Of a stretch of DNA of 60,337 nt, positions 1-8,161 are shown piece after piece. The notes beneath the pieces are model-generated. The model worked only from the letters and a program-made list of their open reading frames with translations, searched no databases and was not told the origin of the DNA. Made by a program: the position numbers and the translations under genes. This DNA is from CAYQQQ01 sp964420125 (GTDB lineage Bacteria; Actinomycetota; Acidimicrobiia; Acidimicrobiales; Microtrichaceae), in NCBI GenBank assembly GCA_964420125.1, contig CAYQQQ010000027.1, positions 1 through 60,337 on the forward strand, in the 5' to 3' direction. The first letter of the stretch is position 1. The number at the start of each line of letters is the position of its first letter.

Positions 1-46
1 GGCCGTGAGCTCCTGACCCGGCGGGCACCCGGTCCCTTCGGGACAC
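1..46 (-). CDS. Possible 5' end of a YraN-family gene (partial, runs off the window)
   Basis: A GTG at 46 follows a GAGGTGG ribosome-binding-like sequence four bases upstream and opens a reading frame that leaves the window. The visible residues are MSRRDRVPAGSGAHG. YraN/UPF0102 genes often lie directly downstream of rnhB and begin with a glycine-rich G-x-x-G-E segment, so position and flavour agree. Only about 15 residues are visible, so this is a weak call, and the stretch could instead be plain downstream sequence of rnhB. Confidence 0.25.
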   Translation of the reverse strand, partial: MSRRDRVPAGSGAHG

Positions 47-53
47 GCCCACC

Positions 54-722
54 TCAGAACAGCGAGCCCTGGGCGCCCGCCGGGGGACGTCGGGTGCCAG
101 ACCACGGGATGTGCTCCATGAACACCCAACTCCGGCGGTGGATGGCAGTCGGCCCGTAGCCCTTCAGTGCCACCTTGTGCCGTGGACAGGGGTAGCCCTT
201 GTTGGACTCGAACTCGAAGCCCGGATAGTGCGGGGCATCCTGGCGCATCATCCGATCCCGGGTGACCTTCGCCACGATCGACGCGGTGGCGATCGAGAGG
301 CACGTGGCGTCGCCACGCACCATCGTGCGAACCCGACCCCCACCCACGAAGTCCCATCGGCCGTCCAACAGCACCACCTCCGGCTCCAACCCCAGCGCCT
401 CCAACGCACGACGCGCCGCCAGGCGCTGAGCCTCGCTCATCCCCAGCTCGTCGCACTCGAGGTGGTCCGCATGGCCGACCCCCACCGCCTCGCACCAACC
501 GCAGAGGCGGTCGAACAGCTGCTCCCGTCGGCGCTCGCTGAGCTGCTTGGAGTCACGAACACCGTTCACCCGGCGATCCTGCGGCAACACGACCGCCGCG
601 ACGGTCAACGGGCCCGCCCATGCCCCCCGGCCCACCTCGTCCATCCCGACCACCACCTCGTGTCCGGCCTCCCACAGCTCCCGTTCCACCCGCAACGACG
701 GTGGTCGCGCTCGTGCTGGCAT
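54..722 (-). CDS. rnhB: Ribonuclease HII
   Basis: This enzyme cuts the RNA strand of RNA-DNA hybrids and starts removal of ribonucleotides misincorporated in DNA; it acts in the cytoplasm. The 222-residue product has the usual length. It carries the N-terminal DEVGRG motif (residues about 28-33) with the first catalytic Asp and Glu, the VRDSKQLSERRR segment, a third acidic site in VVLLDG, and the basic ATASIVAKVTRDRMM helix. It begins at ATG 722. The last residues are QGSLF, which resembles a beta sliding-clamp binding motif (consensus QL[SD]LF) placed at the extreme C terminus. A possible yraN start follows immediately downstream. The family assignment is secure. Confidence 0.95.
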   Translation of the reverse strand: MPARARPPSLRVERELWEAGHEVVVGMDEVGRGAWAGPLTVAAVVLPQDRRVNGVRDSKQLSERRREQLFDRLCGWCEAVGVGHADHLECDELGMSEAQRLAARRALEALGLEPEVVLLDGRWDFVGGGRVRTMVRGDATCLSIATASIVAKVTRDRMMRQDAPHYPGFEFESNKGYPCPRHKVALKGYGPTAIHRRSWVFMEHIPWSGTRRPPAGAQGSLF

Positions 723-955
723 CGACCGTGACGCTAACGGCTGAGGACGCCGACGAGCGAGCAGACGGAGATGACATCAACACGAAGTGAAATTCAGGTA
801 TCGTCAATCCACTGTTGTGTTGCGGCAATGTGAAATCCGACGAATTCCTCGCGAACGCCTTGATTCTCACCGGGAGATGACCGACAGTGGCCTGGGTTCG
901 TTGCGTCGGTCGTCCAGCCCTCGACGACGGTCACAGCTGAGATGGGAGGTCAACC
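723..955. other. Intergenic region, divergent rnhB / small-protein operon
   Basis: These 233 bases separate rnhB (leftward) from the rightward small-protein-P450 pair. The stretch 780-860 is clearly more AT-rich than its surroundings and is the likely place for both promoters. I could not settle on a convincing -35/-10 pair. No RNA gene or repeat is apparent. Confidence 0.5.
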
Positions 956-1303
956 GTGTCCACCGCGTCGAACACCGTCGCGTCGAGCACCGCGTCGAGC
1001 GCTGTTGCGTCGAGCACAGCCGCAACCACCTCTGCGTCGCCAACGTCCACCGCCGCCCGCCACCCCTCCCCCGAGGCCCACGACACCATGATCACTGCAA
1101 CCTCGCCCTTCAACGCCTCGGTCACCCACCAGGTCCATCCCGGCACGTCGGTCGAGGTCCTCAGCAGCTTCAGCGGCAGGTGGGTGCCCGGGTTCGACGT
1201 CGTCGAGGTCGCCGAGCAGGGCTACCGGCTCCGCCGCCGATCCGACCACGCGGTGCTGCCGGTGTGGTTCGGACCCGACGAGGTCCGCATCGTCGGGTCC
1301 TGA
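956..1303 (+). CDS. Small uncharacterised protein with Ser/Thr/Ala repeat head and short beta-rich tail
   Basis: I do not recognise a named family. The 115-residue product starts at GTG 956, supported by GGGAGGT at 944-950, five bases upstream. Residues 1-35 are almost only Ser, Thr, Ala and Val, built from an imperfect DNA repeat around GCGTCGAGCAC. Residues about 60-115 look like a compact beta domain with alternating aromatic and charged residues (SGRWVPGFDVVEV, YRLRRRSD, VLPVWFGPDEVRI), similar in feel to small SH3/Tudor-like barrels. There is no signal peptide or membrane segment. The P450 gene follows after about 20 bases, so the two are probably cotranscribed. Any link to P450 function is speculation. 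Confidence 0.75.
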   Translation: MSTASNTVASSTASSAVASSTAATTSASPTSTAARHPSPEAHDTMITATSPFNASVTHQVHPGTSVEVLSSFSGRWVPGFDVVEVAEQGYRLRRRSDHAVLPVWFGPDEVRIVGS

Positions 1304-1323
1304 TCCGAGCGGACGCGTCTGCA

Positions 1324-2595
1324 GTGCCCGTCGACGTGAGCCGCCCTCTCGATGACGCCGTGCAACCCGAGGCGGACGCCCTCCTCGCCTCCGCGGTGCT
1401 CAGCGACGAGGGCCGCCAGGATCCGTACCCCGTCTACCGCCGGCTCCGTCGACATCCGCAGCGCTGGCGGAGCGCTCTGGGTTCATGGGTCCTGACCGGC
1501 TACGCGGACGCCATGGAGGCCCTACGCCATCCGCGCCTCGGTCGGGGTGAGCCCGACATGGACCTGCCTCCGGCCATGAACGGGCGAACGCGCCCGGACG
1601 AGGGGAACCGGGTCGTCATGTTGTTCCTCAACCCCCCGGACCACACGCGCCTGCGCGGGCTGGTCAGCCGTGAGTTCACCCCTCGGCGGATCGAACGCCT
1701 CCGTCCGGAGTTGATCGCCTTGCTGGAGCCGGCTCTGCAGCGACTCGCCGACGAGGGGGGCGGCGACGTCATGGCGGAGCTGGCGGTTCCCTTCCCGGTG
1801 GCGGTGATCAGCGAGCTGTTGGGCGTGCCGTCCGAGGGCAACGAGCACATCCGGCCGCTCGTCACCGACTCGACCGCCTTCATCGACGCCGCGGCCGACG
1901 ACATGGCCCTGCGGCGGGCCGAGGCGGCGGTGATCGCCATCGCCGAGTACTTCGAAGAGCTCATCGAGGAGAAGCGACGCCGTCCCGACGACGGGCTGCT
2001 GTGCGCCCTCATGCACGTCGAGGCCGAAGGTGACCGGCTGAGCCACGAGGAGCTCGTGGCCAACACCATGCTGCTCTACGCCGCCGGATTCGAGACCACC
2101 TCCAACCTCATCGGCAACGGACTCCGACTTCTGCTGGCACACCCCGAGGAGATGCAACGGCTCCGCGACGATCCCGGGCTCATCCCCAGTGGGGTCTGGG
2201 AGATGCTGCGAGCAGACTCACCGGTGCAGCTCAACGTGCGCGCCGTGCTCGAGGAGGTGGAGCTGTTCGGTCGGACCCACGAGCGGGGAACCCAGTTCCT
2301 GATCCTCCAGGGCAGCGGCAACCACGACGAGCGGGTCTACCCCGGTGCGGAGCGATTCGACGTCGGTCGGTTCGCCGGGCCGGAGACGCCTCCGCCGCTC
2401 AGCTTCGGATGGGGTGCGCACCACTGCCTCGGCGCCCACCTGGCCAGGGCCGAGGCCGAGACCGTCTTCGGTGTCCTGCTGCAGCGGTTCACCGACATCG
2501 CCCTCGACACCGCTGAGCTCGGGGGCGAGCCGCTCCACTATCGCCCGAGCTTCACCCTCCGTGGCCTCGACCGGCTCCCGGTGACCTTGCGATGA
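1324..2595 (+). CDS. Cytochrome P450
   Basis: This is a soluble bacterial heme monooxygenase of about 423 residues. The heme-binding signature FGWGAHHCLG is present, with the axial cysteine at about residue 368. The oxygen-activating I-helix reads AGFETTS (about 253-259), and an ExxR K-helix is seen as WEMLRADSP. The N-terminal LNPPDHTRLRGLVSREFTPR segment is typical of actinobacterial class I P450s. GTG 1324 is chosen because it gives the usual N terminus; GTG 1336 is an alternative, and neither has a strong ribosome-binding site. The frame stays open far upstream but that part overlaps the small gene and has unlikely, Arg-rich sequence. No ferredoxin or reductase gene is adjacent, so the redox partner and substrate cannot be inferred. 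Confidence 0.93.
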   Translation: MPVDVSRPLDDAVQPEADALLASAVLSDEGRQDPYPVYRRLRRHPQRWRSALGSWVLTGYADAMEALRHPRLGRGEPDMDLPPAMNGRTRPDEGNRVVMLFLNPPDHTRLRGLVSREFTPRRIERLRPELIALLEPALQRLADEGGGDVMAELAVPFPVAVISELLGVPSEGNEHIRPLVTDSTAFIDAAADDMALRRAEAAVIAIAEYFEELIEEKRRRPDDGLLCALMHVEAEGDRLSHEELVANTMLLYAAGFETTSNLIGNGLRLLLAHPEEMQRLRDDPGLIPSGVWEMLRADSPVQLNVRAVLEEVELFGRTHERGTQFLILQGSGNHDERVYPGAERFDVGRFAGPETPPPLSFGWGAHHCLGAHLARAEAETVFGVLLQRFTDIALDTAELGGEPLHYRPSFTLRGLDRLPVTLR

Positions 2596-2607
2596 CCTGC
2601 TGACGGC

Positions 2608-2627
2608 CCGGCCGCCTCAGCGGCCGG
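2608..2627. terminator. Hairpin between convergent P450 and peptidase genes
   Basis: A perfect 8-bp stem (CCGGCCGC / GCGGCCGG) with a CTCA loop begins about 12 bases after the P450 stop and overlaps the stop codon of the convergent peptidase gene. There is no U-tract. It may act in both directions. Confidence 0.5.
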
Positions 2628-3538
2628 TGGCCGAGACGTGCTGGTAGTCGAGCGAGGACCTCCAGCGGCCGCCCCAACCCCACCCCAGACGGTCGAAGGT
2701 GGTGACCGGCACGGAACCCGCCACCAGCATGCCGGCACGCACATCGCCTCGGTCCAGGTACGCCGCCCCCGCCGCGGGCTCGACCGCTCCCGCAGACAGG
2801 GACGGGTTCTCGACGGGGTTGATGTCGACGGCGCGGCCGTAGGCGTGCTCCGAGAACCGCTCGCTCCCCGAGACCCTCCTGCAGTTGAAGGCAGAGGTGT
2901 TGTCCGCGGCCATCGAGGCCCCGTCGTCCCCACCGAAGTCGTCCACCAACCGCATCGAGGTGATCGGGAACCGCTCGTCCCACATCTCCTTGAAGGCGAC
3001 CGCCGCGGCGAACACGGCGTCGCGGTGCACGACCAGCTCCCCGACCGCCTCGGCACCGTTGCGATCCATGTAGGAGAGCCTCAGGTAGCGGAGGTCCTCC
3101 AGCGGCACCGGGCACCCGGGCCTCCACGACGAGGGAGTCATGCGCGCCGCCGTCGCGGGATCGATCACGGCGACGCTGACGGTGAAGCGATGGCGTCGTG
3201 GGGGGGGGGGGGCGCACCACGGCGCCCCACCCCCCCCCCCCCGCGGGGNNNNNNNNNNGGGTATCTATCCCGGCGCCGCTGAGGGTTACGCTTTGGCGTG
3301 GTGCGACCTCGTCCCATAACGCGGTCGCACGAGCCGCGGCCTCTGAGAGCTCGGGCTCCTCGAGGGCTGGGTTCCCTCGCTCGACCCACCAGCGCTGGAA
3401 CTCCTCCGGCGTGCAACCCGACACCGCCACCAACGCGAGCGCCACCACCGCGAGCGCCGACAGGCGCGCCACCGCCGACCGTGGACCGCTGCGCCGGCTC
3501 GTGCGAGGAGCAGAGCGCGTGGCCGAGGGGGACAGCAT
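2617..3538 (-). CDS. M15-family D-Ala-D-Ala carboxypeptidase-like lipoprotein, interrupted by assembly gap
   Basis: The two halves belong to one gene. The N-terminal half starts at ATG 3538, shows a signal sequence ending in the lipobox VSGC, and runs into the gap with the residues SVTLSGAGIDT. The C-terminal half resumes about 60 bases on with RFTVSVAVIDP and ends at 2617. The catalytic part carries the M15 zinc signature SEHAYGRAVDINP, giving His and Asp ligands, and a C-terminal DYQHVS for the third ligand. Such enzymes trim peptidoglycan peptides outside the membrane. Ten Ns (3249-3258) and flanking G and C runs break the frame, so the exact length is unknown. The break looks like an assembly artefact rather than a real pseudogene. 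Confidence 0.8.
3200..3258. other. Assembly gap flanked by an inverted G13/C13 homopolymer pair
   Basis: Thirteen Gs (3200-3212), a short CG-rich linker and thirteen Cs (3230-3242) form an inverted pair, followed by GCGGGG and ten Ns. Long homopolymers of this kind are typical of sequencing or scaffolding failure in GC-rich hairpins. They fall inside the coding region of the M15 peptidase. Confidence 0.9.
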
Positions 3539-3589
3539 CGCCTCAGTCTCGCCGATCCGGGGTCGTCGGTGAGTACACCTGCGGCTGCC

Positions 3590-5524
3590 TCACCTCTCGA
3601 CCGTGGAGCGGAGCTCCGACAGCAAGGCCTCTCCTGCCCATCCAGAGGCCCGCCAGGTCGGGTCGAGCGTTGGTGCACGCAGCTCGGGCACGACCGAGCT
3701 GCGGGTGCCGAGCACGGGCTCGATCTCCCACAGGACCGCGGGACGGTGACCGTGCCACCGGAGGGCGCACGACACCCTGCCCCACGCCGTGGGGACCCGG
3801 CGGCACTCCAGATCCTGACCCGCCCAGGTCGACCTCCAGCCGACGAACAGCAGCGGACCGCTGGGTCCGTCGCACGCCAGGAGGTCAAGGAGGGCGAGTC
3901 GCAGCTCCGCCAGCTCTGCGGCATCGAAGCCCAGGACGCCGGACCAGTGCCCGTCGGCGTCGATCGCGTCCCCCGCGCCGGCGGTGCCTCGCCGCGCGAG
4001 GTGCCGCGACAGCTCGTCCAGGACGCCGGGTCGTCCGCTCAGCAACCCGTGGTGCAGGGCCTCGGCGATCTCGAAGGTGGAACCCTCGGGTGCTGCGTCG
4101 TCCCGGCGGTCCCGGGGCCAGGTTCGGCCTCCCGGCAGCTCGAGCCCACCTCCGGGGAGCTCCAGCGCCTCCGCTGCCAGCTCCGGCTGGCCGATCGCCG
4201 CGAGCGCGGGAGCGATCCGCGACCGTGCGACGGCCTCCCGTCGCACGGTCGACCAGGTGGTGTCGCCACGGCGTCGCAGGCGTCGCAGCGCCGCTGCCAC
4301 AGGACCCAGGAGCTCCTCGGCTCGAGCCCCTCGCCGGGGCCCCCCAAGGGTGGCTGCCGCGGCCAGCAGCAGCGACTCGGTCGCGTCGCTTCCGTCGGCC
4401 ATCCGGACCGCACCGTCGCGGCGCTGGGCCTCGCTCAGCGCGTGGGCCACGGCATCGTGCAGCTCGGGCACGTCCAAGCCTCCCAACCCGGCGACGACGG
4501 CTCCCAGGCGTCGCGCCGCATCCGCACCGGTGGGGCGGATCGCAGAGGGATCGAGCGCCCGGGTGACCTCCTGGGGCCCGGTGATCCGCAGCATCGCACC
4601 GGACCACGACACCAACGCTGCCCAGTCCGCGACCGGCAACCCGGCAGTGGGGTCACCCCGGTCGTGGACCGCCCAGCCCTTGACCACCGACTCCACCGAG
4701 GGAGCCGTGAGCCCGGTCGCCTCGGGCACCACGTTCCGGCCACGCCGACCGACCTCGGCGCCGACGGGCAGGATCGCCCGGAGCGTGGCCCCGTGGGCGA
4801 GTGGGAACACCAGGGCGACCTCGAGGTCGCCCTCACCCGTCAGCACCGGTACGGGTGCCTCGTCATCTCCTCGGGCCAGACGGACCGCCACCGTCCCGCC
4901 CGGCCCGTGTGCCACGCGGGCCGGGCGGCGTGGCAGCACGATCGAGGGACGGCCGTCCACCTTCACCACGTGCTCGGCGAGCTCCACCGAGCTCAGCGAT
5001 CCCGGCCCGTCGAGGTTCCACGGTCGTACCACGAGCGCCAACGCCACCGGCACCGGTGAGCGGTTCTCGACCTCCACCACGACCGCCTCGGAACCACCCG
5101 AAGCGGTGCCGGCCGAGCGGGTGACCCCGGCAACCACGCGGTGCACGACATGGCCGTCGGGCACCCGCAGGACCGTGTGGAGGGCCGGGCTGGCCTCCAG
5201 CGGACCCTGGCGCAGAGAGGCCTCGAGGCTCGGATGGTGCCAGCGGTCCTGTGCACCCACCCACCAGTCGAGCGACCAGCTGCGACCCGTCAGCTGGACG
5301 GACCCCGAGGCATCCAGATCCCCCACCACACCGCTCGCGAGGGTGCCCAGCGGGGTCCACGACCTCCGAGGGGAGCCACCTCCAGCCAGACCCCGCAGCG
5401 TTCGGGGCAGCACCTCCGAGGGGGCGCGCCGACTGGTGATGGTCACCGCGGAGACCTGGGCGCCGTCTCCGGCTTCCTCGCCGGGGAGCGTTTCGGGCAT
5501 CCCGGTGAGGCTACGGGACGGCAC
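3590..5524 (-). CDS. Large uncharacterised protein, possibly all-alpha barrel (glycoside-hydrolase-like) C terminus
   Basis: I do not recognise the family. The product is about 644 residues from GTG 5524, or 636 from ATG 5500. The first half (about 40-290) looks beta-rich, with WSLDWWVGAQDRW, VVRPWNLDGPGSL and repeated VxVxVxNRSPVPVA-type strands, like the beta-sandwich that precedes some (alpha/alpha)6-barrel glycoside hydrolases. The second half (about 310-560) is Ala/Leu/Arg-rich and helical. No signal peptide or membrane segment is visible, so it is probably cytoplasmic. It lies 44 bases downstream of gpsA on the same strand and is probably cotranscribed. The glycosidase resemblance is an impression from layout only, because no catalytic residues could be assigned. 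Confidence 0.75.
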   Translation of the reverse strand: MPSRSLTGMPETLPGEEAGDGAQVSAVTITSRRAPSEVLPRTLRGLAGGGSPRRSWTPLGTLASGVVGDLDASGSVQLTGRSWSLDWWVGAQDRWHHPSLEASLRQGPLEASPALHTVLRVPDGHVVHRVVAGVTRSAGTASGGSEAVVVEVENRSPVPVALALVVRPWNLDGPGSLSSVELAEHVVKVDGRPSIVLPRRPARVAHGPGGTVAVRLARGDDEAPVPVLTGEGDLEVALVFPLAHGATLRAILPVGAEVGRRGRNVVPEATGLTAPSVESVVKGWAVHDRGDPTAGLPVADWAALVSWSGAMLRITGPQEVTRALDPSAIRPTGADAARRLGAVVAGLGGLDVPELHDAVAHALSEAQRRDGAVRMADGSDATESLLLAAAATLGGPRRGARAEELLGPVAAALRRLRRRGDTTWSTVRREAVARSRIAPALAAIGQPELAAEALELPGGGLELPGGRTWPRDRRDDAAPEGSTFEIAEALHHGLLSGRPGVLDELSRHLARRGTAGAGDAIDADGHWSGVLGFDAAELAELRLALLDLLACDGPSGPLLFVGWRSTWAGQDLECRRVPTAWGRVSCALRWHGHRPAVLWEIEPVLGTRSSVVPELRAPTLDPTWRASGWAGEALLSELRSTVER

Positions 5525-5568
5525 CCGCCCGGCCGAAGTCCGCCCCGGCCGACCAGCGTCGAGGTGCG

Positions 5569-6585
5569 TCAGCTCCGATAGCGCAAGGTCGGGTGCTCGA
5601 CGCCACCGTCCTGCTGGCGGATGAGTCCGCGGTAGGCGTCGACGGCGGTCGCGCTCTCGTGGCAGACAGCGAAGACCTCGCGGGCGATCGGCATCTCCAC
5701 CCCGTGCTCGTCGGCGAGCTCCATCACCACCTTGGAGGTCTTCACCCCCTCGGCGACCATGTTCATCTCCTCGATGACCTCGTCGATCGTGCGGCCCCGT
5801 CCCAGCTGCTCGCCCACGAAGCGGTTGCGCGACTGGGGAGACATGCAGGTCGCCATCAGGTCTCCCATCCCGGCCAGTCCCGAGAAGGTGGCGAACTGGC
5901 CTCCCATGGCCTCCCCCAGGCGGGAGATCTCCGCCAGGCCGCGTGTGATCACCGCCGCCTTGGTGTTGTCACCGGCACCGAGACCGTCGGCCATTCCCGC
6001 GGCGATGGCCACCACGTTCTTGAGCGCACCTGCCACCTCGCAGCCCACCACGTCGGGGTTCACGTACACGCGGAAGAGCCGTTGGTGGAAGATCCGCTGC
6101 AGGTGCTGGGCCACGACCTGGTCGGGGGTGGCGATCACCGCCGCTGCGGCGTCGCCGGCGAGGATCTCCTTGGCGAGGTTCGGTCCGGTCAGGACCGCCG
6201 CCGGATGGCCGGGCAGCACCTCGTTGATGATCTGGGTCATGCGCAGGCGAGTGCCCTGCTCGAGGCCCTTCGTGAGTGAGAGGATGGGCACCCAGGCCCG
6301 CACGTGCTCCGCGACCTGCTCGAGGGCGGAGCGGAACCCCTGGGACGGCACCCCCATCACGATCACGTCGGCTCCGCGCACCGCCTCACGGAGGTCGTCG
6401 GTCGCCCACAGCTCTGGATGGAGCACGTGTCCCGGGAGGTAGCGGTCGTTGGTGTGCAACGTGTTGAGCTCCTCGGCGAGCTCGGAGCGTCGGGCCCAGA
6501 GCACCGTGGGCACCGTGTGCGCCGCCAGGTGCGCCACGGTCGTTCCCCATGAGCCTCCGCCCACGACCGCGACCCTGATGTGCAT
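5569..6585 (-). CDS. gpsA: Glycerol-3-phosphate dehydrogenase [NAD(P)+]
   Basis: The enzyme reduces dihydroxyacetone phosphate to sn-glycerol 3-phosphate, the backbone of phospholipids. The 338-residue product has the expected length. It has the N-terminal dinucleotide fold GGGSWGTTVAHLAA (residues about 9-22), the LSLTKGLE segment with the catalytic Lys region, TGPNLAKEI, the CEVAGALKNVVAIAAGMADGL motif with the second conserved Lys, and the substrate-site RNRFVGEQLGRG. The start is ATG 6585. The large uncharacterised gene at 3590-5524 follows on the same strand, and the diguanylate cyclase gene diverges from it. Confidence 0.97.
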   Translation of the reverse strand: MHIRVAVVGGGSWGTTVAHLAAHTVPTVLWARRSELAEELNTLHTNDRYLPGHVLHPELWATDDLREAVRGADVIVMGVPSQGFRSALEQVAEHVRAWVPILSLTKGLEQGTRLRMTQIINEVLPGHPAAVLTGPNLAKEILAGDAAAAVIATPDQVVAQHLQRIFHQRLFRVYVNPDVVGCEVAGALKNVVAIAAGMADGLGAGDNTKAAVITRGLAEISRLGEAMGGQFATFSGLAGMGDLMATCMSPQSRNRFVGEQLGRGRTIDEVIEEMNMVAEGVKTSKVVMELADEHGVEMPIAREVFAVCHESATAVDAYRGLIRQQDGGVEHPTLRYRS

Positions 6586-6700
6586 GGAGCCACACTACCG
6601 GGGTCGGATCCACCTCCCCGTCGGCGGTGGCCAGAGGATCCCGGGCCGCGATCGAAATCTCTCAGGAGCAGCCGGATGCGCTCCGATGCACCGGTGGTCT

Positions 6701-8101
6701 ATGAACGAAGCCACGTCCACTCCCGACGCGGATGCAGCGCCCGACGCCGGCACCGCTGGCCGACCGGGGACGGAGCACGTCCGCGGAGACGTGGCCACCG
6801 AGAGGCCGGCCTGGTACACCGATGCCACCAAGACCCTCGACGACTCCCTGCTCAACCTCGCCCGTCACGTCTCCCTGGCCGTGGCAGGGATGTTCCTCGC
6901 CTTCGTCGCCGCCGACTGGGTGGCCGTCAACTGGCTCGACGGCTACCGCGGGGCGACGAGCTACGTGCTGCGGGGGCTGACCTTCGCCCTGTTCGGGGCC
7001 GTCGCCATCTACCTCACCTCGGCCCGTCCGATCCGCCGTGCCCTCAAGGCGCAGCAGGACGCTGTGGAGTCCTACGAGGCGGTCCTCGAGGAGCGCACCG
7101 ACCACCATCGCCTCACCGGACGGCTGCAGTCCGCACTCGACATGGCCGAGTCCGATCTGGACGCCTTCGACGTGGTGGCACGGGCCATGGACGCCATGGC
7201 CGAGGGACCTGCGGAGCTCCTCCTGGCGGACTCCAGCCGGGCTCACCTCCGGCGAGTGGCAGTGGCACCGAACCGAGGAGGGCCGTCCTGCTCCGTGGAG
7301 ACACCCTGGAGCTGCCCTGCGGTGCGGCGCGGGCGCACGATGGAGTTCGTCGACTCCGCCGAGCTGGACGCCTGCCCGCGCCTGCGAGACCGGCCCGAAG
7401 GTCCGTGCTCTGCGCTGTGCGTCCCGGTCACCGTGCTGGGAACACCGATGGGCGTCATCCACACTGCTGCGGCCCCCCACGATCCACCGGGGCCCTCGGT
7501 CCGCTCGTCCCTGGAGGCGATCGCCGAGCAGGCGGGCTCGCGCATCGGCGTGCTCCGGGCCATGGCGACCTCGGAGCTGCAGGCCACCACCGATCCGCTC
7601 ACCGGCCTGCTGAACCGGCGCAGCCTCGAGGAGCAGCTCGGCGAGCTGGCCGAGCGGCGCGCCCGCTTCACGGTGGCGTTCTGCGATCTCGACCACTTCA
7701 AGCGCCTCAACGACACCCACGGCCACGAGGCCGGCGACCGGGCGCTTCGGTGCTTCGCCCGACTCATCCGCGGAGCGGTTCGGGACACCGACGTGGTGTG
7801 CCGCTACGGCGGAGAGGAGTTCGTCGTGGTGTTCCCCGACACCGACGCCGCCCAGGCGGTGCCGGTGATGGAACGCCTCTCACGAGAGCTCGAGAACGCC
7901 GTGCTCGCCGGCGAGGTCCCAGAGCTCACCGTGTCCGTCGGCGTCGCCGACTGGACGACCGCCGCCGAGCCCACCGAGGCGATCCGTCAGGCCGATGGCG
8001 CCATGTTCCGGGCCAAGCAGCGTGGTCGGGACCAGATCGTGAGGGCCCAGCTGGATCGAGGGCTGCCCGTCGAGGAAGCGCTGAGCGGCGCGGCCCGCTG
8101 A
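6701..8101 (+). CDS. Membrane diguanylate cyclase (two TM segments, GAF-like, GGDEF)
   Basis: The protein makes cyclic di-GMP from two GTP. ATG 6701 (MNEATSTPD) gives 466 residues; upstream in-frame codons overlap the gpsA start region and are unlikely. Two hydrophobic helices (about 50-72 and 84-105) form a hairpin in the membrane. A coiled-coil-like linker and a Cys-containing GAF-like region (about 150-285) follow; they include SCSVETPWSCPAVRRG and CPRLRDRPEGPCSALCVPV. The GGDEF domain starts at TTDPLTGLLNRRSLEEQL. The active-site motif is RYGGEEF, so it should be catalytically active. An RDTD inhibitory I-site lies five residues upstream of the motif, allowing product feedback. No EAL domain is present. 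The sensed signal is unknown. Confidence 0.93.
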   Translation: MNEATSTPDADAAPDAGTAGRPGTEHVRGDVATERPAWYTDATKTLDDSLLNLARHVSLAVAGMFLAFVAADWVAVNWLDGYRGATSYVLRGLTFALFGAVAIYLTSARPIRRALKAQQDAVESYEAVLEERTDHHRLTGRLQSALDMAESDLDAFDVVARAMDAMAEGPAELLLADSSRAHLRRVAVAPNRGGPSCSVETPWSCPAVRRGRTMEFVDSAELDACPRLRDRPEGPCSALCVPVTVLGTPMGVIHTAAAPHDPPGPSVRSSLEAIAEQAGSRIGVLRAMATSELQATTDPLTGLLNRRSLEEQLGELAERRARFTVAFCDLDHFKRLNDTHGHEAGDRALRCFARLIRGAVRDTDVVCRYGGEEFVVVFPDTDAAQAVPVMERLSRELENAVLAGEVPELTVSVGVADWTTAAEPTEAIRQADGAMFRAKQRGRDQIVRAQLDRGLPVEEALSGAAR

Positions 8102-8161
8102 GCGCCACGCCGACGACCGACCCGGCGCAGACCCGCACCGCGGGCTCTCTACACTGCCCGT

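Noticed and set aside
787..1323. In-frame open reading frame extending far upstream of the P450
   Set aside because: It overlaps the well-supported small gene in another frame and has Arg/His-rich sequence without P450 similarity; the real start is near 1324.
3298..5624. Long rightward open frames opposite the 644-residue gene
   Set aside because: They are rich in Pro, Arg and Ser, lack recognisable domains and mirror the codon bias of the leftward gene, so they are antisense shadows.
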